From the NCBI GenBank assembly GCA_014584575.1, contig JACTMP010000074.1, positions 1 through 64,000 of the forward strand: 64,000 nucleotides of DNA, written 5' to 3'. Each line of letters begins with the position of its first letter. The stretch's first letter is position 1. Below are positions 61,601 to 64,000 of this stretch, in pieces. Both the position numbers and the translations under genes were made by a program. This stretch comes from Chloroflexota bacterium. GTDB taxonomy: Bacteria; Chloroflexota; Anaerolineae; Promineifilales; Promineifilaceae. The notes under the pieces were generated by a model, which did not search any database, was not told the origin of the DNA, and saw nothing but the letters and a program-made list of their open reading frames with translations.

Positions 61601-62575
61601 GGGCGCGTTTTCCATCTCGCCCGCCTGGTTGTTTTGGGCGCGCCCGGCCACTTCAGCGGCGGGCATTTCGGCGGCGGCGGCGGCTTCGGCTGCTTTTTCG
61701 CCAGCGGGGGCGTGTTCTTTTTCGGCAACGGCCGTTTCCTTCACCCGATTCGTCACCCCTGTAAACGCCGGGTCTTCTTCAGGGGATTTCGGCGCGACGT
61801 AATCTGGCCCTCGCTCACCGCTGGTTGGTGGCGCTGCCGTCGGGCCACCACCAGCCCCGTTTGCTGCCGGTTTAGCAGCAGGCGCTTTGGGTGGGGCAGC
61901 AGTTGCGGTGGTGGCCGTTGTCGCGGTGGCCGTGGCTGCACCATTGGCAGCAATGGCTTTGGCTTCCCCCTTGGCCTGGTCGGCTTTACCTTTGGCCGTA
62001 TCCCCCACCTGTTTTTCCGCGTCTTTGGCGGTTTGTGATTTGGCCGTCTCCTGATGGGCTTCGTTGGCGCTCTGGTTGGCTTTCGCTTCGGCGGCGCGGG
62101 CGGCGGCTAAGGCGGCGGCTTTTTCGGCTTCGGTCGGTGTATCCTCCTGGCCGCCATCTTCGCGCTGGATGGTCGGAACGCCGTTGGCCATGTGCTGACC
62201 ATTGTTGCCGTTATCACCATTTGAAGCTGGCGGCGCGGGTGGCGATGGCGCTAACGTGGGTGCGCCTGCTCCCAAAAATTCCTGGCCTTCCCCACTTTCC
62301 GTCTCGGCGGCAGGGGTGGCGTGGGCATGACCATTGCTGTGGTTAGCGCGGGCCAGATACCGCTGCACGGCCGTATTGCCCTGCTGCTGCTGCATTCGCA
62401 GCACCGTCGCCTGGCGAATCCCCCGTGAACTGGGAACAGCAGGTAGCCCATTTATTTGCGCCGGTTTTTCCAGCCCGGTCTGCACAGGCGTCAATTCAGC
62501 AACGGGGGATTCAGGCAGGGGCGACGGCCGTTGCGCCTTATGCTGTTTTGTTTCCGCCTGCTGTTCCTTACTCAC
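58655..62575 (-). CDS. Large eCIS-associated polymorphic toxin with C-terminal WHH nuclease
   Basis: A 1306-residue protein without a signal peptide, starting at a GTG after AGGG. At residues ~55-76 it carries TVLRMQQQQGNTAVQRYLAR, the GNxxVQR leader typical of DUF4157-type eCIS proteins. An Ala/Glu-rich low-complexity segment runs to about 480, then a coiled coil to about 760. Hydrophobic helical repeats (about 760-1090) follow, then a variable tip. The tip ends GYTWHHHQDRTTMQLIP and HSGGCWAIK, the WHH group of HNH/EndoVII nucleases (PF14414). The tip DNA is AT-rich and lacks the octamer found in the trunk. It would cut DNA or RNA in target cells; the SUKH protein encoded next protects the producer. 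Confidence 0.9.
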   Translation of the reverse strand: MSKEQQAETKQHKAQRPSPLPESPVAELTPVQTGLEKPAQINGLPAVPSSRGIRQATVLRMQQQQGNTAVQRYLARANHSNGHAHATPAAETESGEGQEFLGAGAPTLAPSPPAPPASNGDNGNNGQHMANGVPTIQREDGGQEDTPTEAEKAAALAAARAAEAKANQSANEAHQETAKSQTAKDAEKQVGDTAKGKADQAKGEAKAIAANGAATATATTATTATAAPPKAPAAKPAANGAGGGPTAAPPTSGERGPDYVAPKSPEEDPAFTGVTNRVKETAVAEKEHAPAGEKAAEAAAAAEMPAAEVAGRAQNNQAGEMENAPTPDFDAAGFKARLMQRIQEMAPKNAEEADQFKESNKLDGMKGEATNQVAAEKEKSKTPMEEAASAAPDTGAVPPKPVTPIPDADPGAAPPPMGAEAATPKEKGTGEVEQPLRESSQSLDDQMADAEVTEAQLANSNEPEFTGALEAKDEAQTHAREAPTEVRAAEQEHITTAQTEATAVAEQQTQAMHTDRAALLGQVEGRQETAQTADEQKRAKVGADINTIYEETKTNVEAILDRLDGEVERVFSAGAEAAKKAFEDYVDAKMEAYKEERYGGWLGWARWISDKLAGMPGEVNVFYAEGRNLFISKMDAVIDNVVAIIGRGMAEAKAEIANGRKRIQDYIAQLPQDLQAVGQEAADNIQSQFDQLEQSVNDKQNALIDTLASKYQEHLQAVDARIEEMKAANAGLIDRALNAIVGVIKTILELKEMLLNVLARAAEAIGKIIGDPIGFLGNLINAIKQGFSQFIDNIGTHLQQGFIAWLTGALGGAGITLPQTFDLPGILQLVMQILGISFEQIMGKVSQVLGIDIMGIYGQIMELVNIYQEQGMVGLAKYGLERLIGAEGVEALMEVVHIFEVIQSGNFGQLWEIIQQHLSDLKEMIFGKIEEFIVERVIKAGITWLISLFNPAGAFIRACKMIYDVVMFFIERGSQIMSLVNAIIDSITSIASGNIGAAANFIEQALARAIPVAISFLSSLLGLGNISEKVQEIIQAVRTAVDNAIDRVLNSRPVQMVAGFIKRVLGRITSFVQRGAARVGQALGLGGEEPAPETPTEPSPETGLDERTPDEKLRDLESGLSEADSLVANEALEPTEIESRLPDIKSKYKMSSLQLVVEQEGEKLALHVEGQVNPKDEKPAKYRSLRELIKTNQPINYKHRNTNWETEGLSKVYIIRINALGFPDFSAYAIASVKISMNGNRSYREPDGDFGNANEAAGFERRAEHPGYTWHHHQDRTTMQLIPTELHDVFRHSGGCWAIKMLGTKG

Positions 62576-62587
62576 CTTGTCACCCTG

Positions 62588-63742
62588 TCACACGGCCGGC
62601 GCCCAGGTAAACGTCGCCAACGTCAACTCAATTTCGTGCAGACTGATCCCGCCCGTTTCACTCACATGATCCTTCATCCCGGCTACAAAGTTTTGTGAAG
62701 TCGCCACCAGCGTTTTAAACTCCGGGTTATATTGCAGACGAGACACATCTGTCTGGCTCAAAGCCGTGCGCGCTTCGATAATCGGATGGGTTACATTTTC
62801 CAGAGCACTTTCATCCGTATCCAACGCATCCATATTGGTCACATAACTATTAAACGCCTGCAACGCATCAATCATGCGCTGGATGGGAGCAGAAGCCGCC
62901 GCCAGATCCGCCAATGGCGTGCGCACGCCAAAGTATGCCTCGCGCATCCGGGGGTAATCGGCCGTATCATACGCCCGCGATTCCGTGCCCTCGGCGGTAG
63001 TAAATCCATTGGCCGCCGCCACAATTTGCGCCTGAATCGGCGGCCCCGCCGAGAAATTCGGCAGCGCCTGCAAATTTGTCTGCAAATCGGTAACAAAATG
63101 CTGCCGCGCCAGCCGCTCGCCGATGATGACATGGCCGTTCTCATGGTCACTCAAGACCGACAGCCGGTCGCCGGTATATTCGCTGGCTAACTCAATGGTA
63201 AAACTTAATGTCACCGTCATACCGATGGTGGTTGCCGTGCGGCTAGTGACGCTGACGTTGTAGGCCGGTGTACACCACCCGGCAATACCCTCCGCACCAT
63301 GACTGGCTGAAATGTCGGCTTCCGGCGAGCGGACGATGGTCGGTGGATTAACAGTCAGAGTGATGTTGGCCGTAGGAGTCGCTGGTGCGGCTACGGGGGC
63401 CGCCGCGCCACTACCGTTTTCGCGCTGCACTACCGTTTGTTGACCCAGGTTGCCATGCCCTTGCAGTTCTTCCTGTGCACCCAATCCTTCGGTGGGCAGC
63501 GGCGTCTCGTCTTCTTCGCTTCGCTGCACATCGTCCGGGTGCAGATGGCGCTGTACGTAACTGTTGCCCCGCTGCTTTTGCAAATGAAGGAGGGCCTGTT
63601 GGCGCAACGGCCGTGCCGTGACATGCTCCGGCAGTGCCGCAAAATCGGGGAGAGTTTGGGCAACGGGGGTGGAAGTGGGGGTGGGGGACGGCCGTTGTGA
63701 GGGCTTGTTTACTGTTTGTTTTGTCTGCTGTTTTTTTGCCAC
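62588..63742 (-). CDS. eCIS cargo-like protein with HENGH putative metallopeptidase motif
   Basis: A 384-residue protein without a signal peptide. Its N-terminal region carries LLHLQKQRGNSYVQRHL, the same GNxxVQR leader as the downstream toxin. A linker is followed by a beta-rich domain with SDHENGHVIIGERLA, a canonical HExxH zinc motif (His-Glu-Asn-Gly-His) as in DUF922-like Zn proteases. A helical C-terminal half follows. The motif and leader suggest a toxin or a maturation protease delivered by the injection system. The start is uncertain: GTG at 63742 is preferred over GTG at 63778, which has no ribosome site. The toxin gene follows after 12 bases. Confidence 0.75.
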   Translation of the reverse strand: MAKKQQTKQTVNKPSQRPSPTPTSTPVAQTLPDFAALPEHVTARPLRQQALLHLQKQRGNSYVQRHLHPDDVQRSEEDETPLPTEGLGAQEELQGHGNLGQQTVVQRENGSGAAAPVAAPATPTANITLTVNPPTIVRSPEADISASHGAEGIAGWCTPAYNVSVTSRTATTIGMTVTLSFTIELASEYTGDRLSVLSDHENGHVIIGERLARQHFVTDLQTNLQALPNFSAGPPIQAQIVAAANGFTTAEGTESRAYDTADYPRMREAYFGVRTPLADLAAASAPIQRMIDALQAFNSYVTNMDALDTDESALENVTHPIIEARTALSQTDVSRLQYNPEFKTLVATSQNFVAGMKDHVSETGGISLHEIELTLATFTWAPAV

Positions 63743-63784
63743 TTGCTTAACCTGCCAGTTAGGACAATCAGTCAACACAGTAAG

Positions 63785-63979
63785 TTAACTCTGTTGCTTT
63801 GACTCACTGTTTATCTGATACTCAATTATTTCCAGCCCTGTTACCAGATTGCCCAATCGCTTCTTAAAAATTTCCACATGTGGTTGTGGGCAACGGAATA
63901 AGATATGAAACGGTGTAGGTTGCCTGTCTCTAGGGATATATTGATTGGGATCCATCCATTCCCGGTTGGCGTCAGCCAT
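63785..63979 (-). CDS. Small uncharacterised protein at the cluster edge
   Basis: A 64-residue ORF beginning MADANREWMDPNQY and ending ESKQQS, soluble, with no recognised motif. AGGGGA lies about 13 bases upstream of the chosen ATG, a long spacing. It precedes the HENGH protein gene by about 40 bases on the same strand and may belong to the eCIS operon that continues beyond the window. It could also be the end of a larger disrupted frame; confidence is limited. Confidence 0.45.
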   Translation of the reverse strand: MADANREWMDPNQYIPRDRQPTPFHILFRCPQPHVEIFKKRLGNLVTGLEIIEYQINSESKQQS

Positions 63980-64000
63980 TATTTGTAACAATCCCCTAAA

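Noticed and set aside
58655-62575. DUF4157 peptidase domain in the large toxin
   Set aside because: The GNxxVQR leader is present, but no HExxH motif was found in this protein; that motif occurs only in the neighbouring cargo.
34024-64000. Type VI secretion system
   Set aside because: No TssB/TssC, TssM, ClpV or Hcp-like genes; the tail gene fits eCIS, and the FHA/kinase set is explained by the T7SS-like locus.

Overview
This window looks like a chromosomal segment of a GC-rich, filamentous-type Chloroflexota bacterium (Anaerolineae/Ardenticatenia-like). That is an inference. It rests on membrane Ser/Thr kinases with FHA and Thr-Pro linkers, COG2403 and DUF4058 proteins, secreted proteins with long TPTATPT-type linkers, and very many interspersed short repeats. 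No rRNA or tRNA gene and no CRISPR array was seen. The palindromic octamer ACGGCCGT is hugely over-represented (18 copies counted by eye in the first 10 kb, mostly inside genes). It behaves like a genome signature: it is missing from the IS630 element and from the toxin tip/immunity module.

Layout. 1-8.3 kb: an amidohydrolase and an acyl-CoA synthetase, divergent from a TetR-led operon (TetR, MaoC hydratase, FabG-like reductase, then ABC permease, ATPase and binding lipoprotein). 8.3-20 kb: TrmH/SpoU methyltransferase with a zinc ribbon, a split ThrE exporter, a COG2403 GTPase-like protein, a DUF4058 protein, a secreted protein, a remnant of an endonuclease/exonuclease/phosphatase gene, three tandem TolB-like propeller proteins (the first broken at an 11-G run), and an aldehyde dehydrogenase. 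20-32.7 kb: Lon protease, an NnrS-like membrane protein with a cupin, a CPA2 antiporter-Usp fusion, an MFS carrier, a methyltransferase, an ABC exporter and a GT39-like glycosyltransferase whose coding sequence has been invaded by short-word repeats. 32.78-34.0 kb: an IS630-type insertion sequence.

34-56 kb is the most interesting region. It is a type VII secretion-like locus combined with a Ser/Thr phosphorylation network. One minus-strand operon reads WXG100, EccC/EssC-type ATPase, CHAP amidase, Ser/Thr kinase-FHA with a thrombospondin-3 ectodomain, pseudokinase-FHA with a degenerate M14 carboxypeptidase ectodomain, and PP2C phosphatase with an ectodomain. Divergent from it is a YukD/EsaB-like ubiquitin-FHA fusion. 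Further minus-strand genes encode a kinase with a FecR-like ectodomain, a second kinase, a VWA-TM-FHA receptor and a BTAD/SARP regulator.

56.5-64 kb is the edge of what appears to be an extracellular contractile injection system (eCIS) cluster: an FHA domain fused to a P2 gpI-like tail protein, an uncharacterised protein, a 1306-residue toxin with a C-terminal WHH/HNH nuclease and its SUKH immunity protein, an HENGH putative metallopeptidase cargo, and a small protein at the edge. The FHA domain on the tail protein suggests that phosphothreonine signalling could reach both secretion machines.

Intergenic regions are filled with repeats: a 154-bp MITE with perfect 17-bp ends and a 9-bp target duplication, a CATTCCGAG fold-back family, CCTGACAG and CCCTAAGGG hairpins, and islands of tandem short words such as GTGATGC, GTAATCG and GGAGATT.
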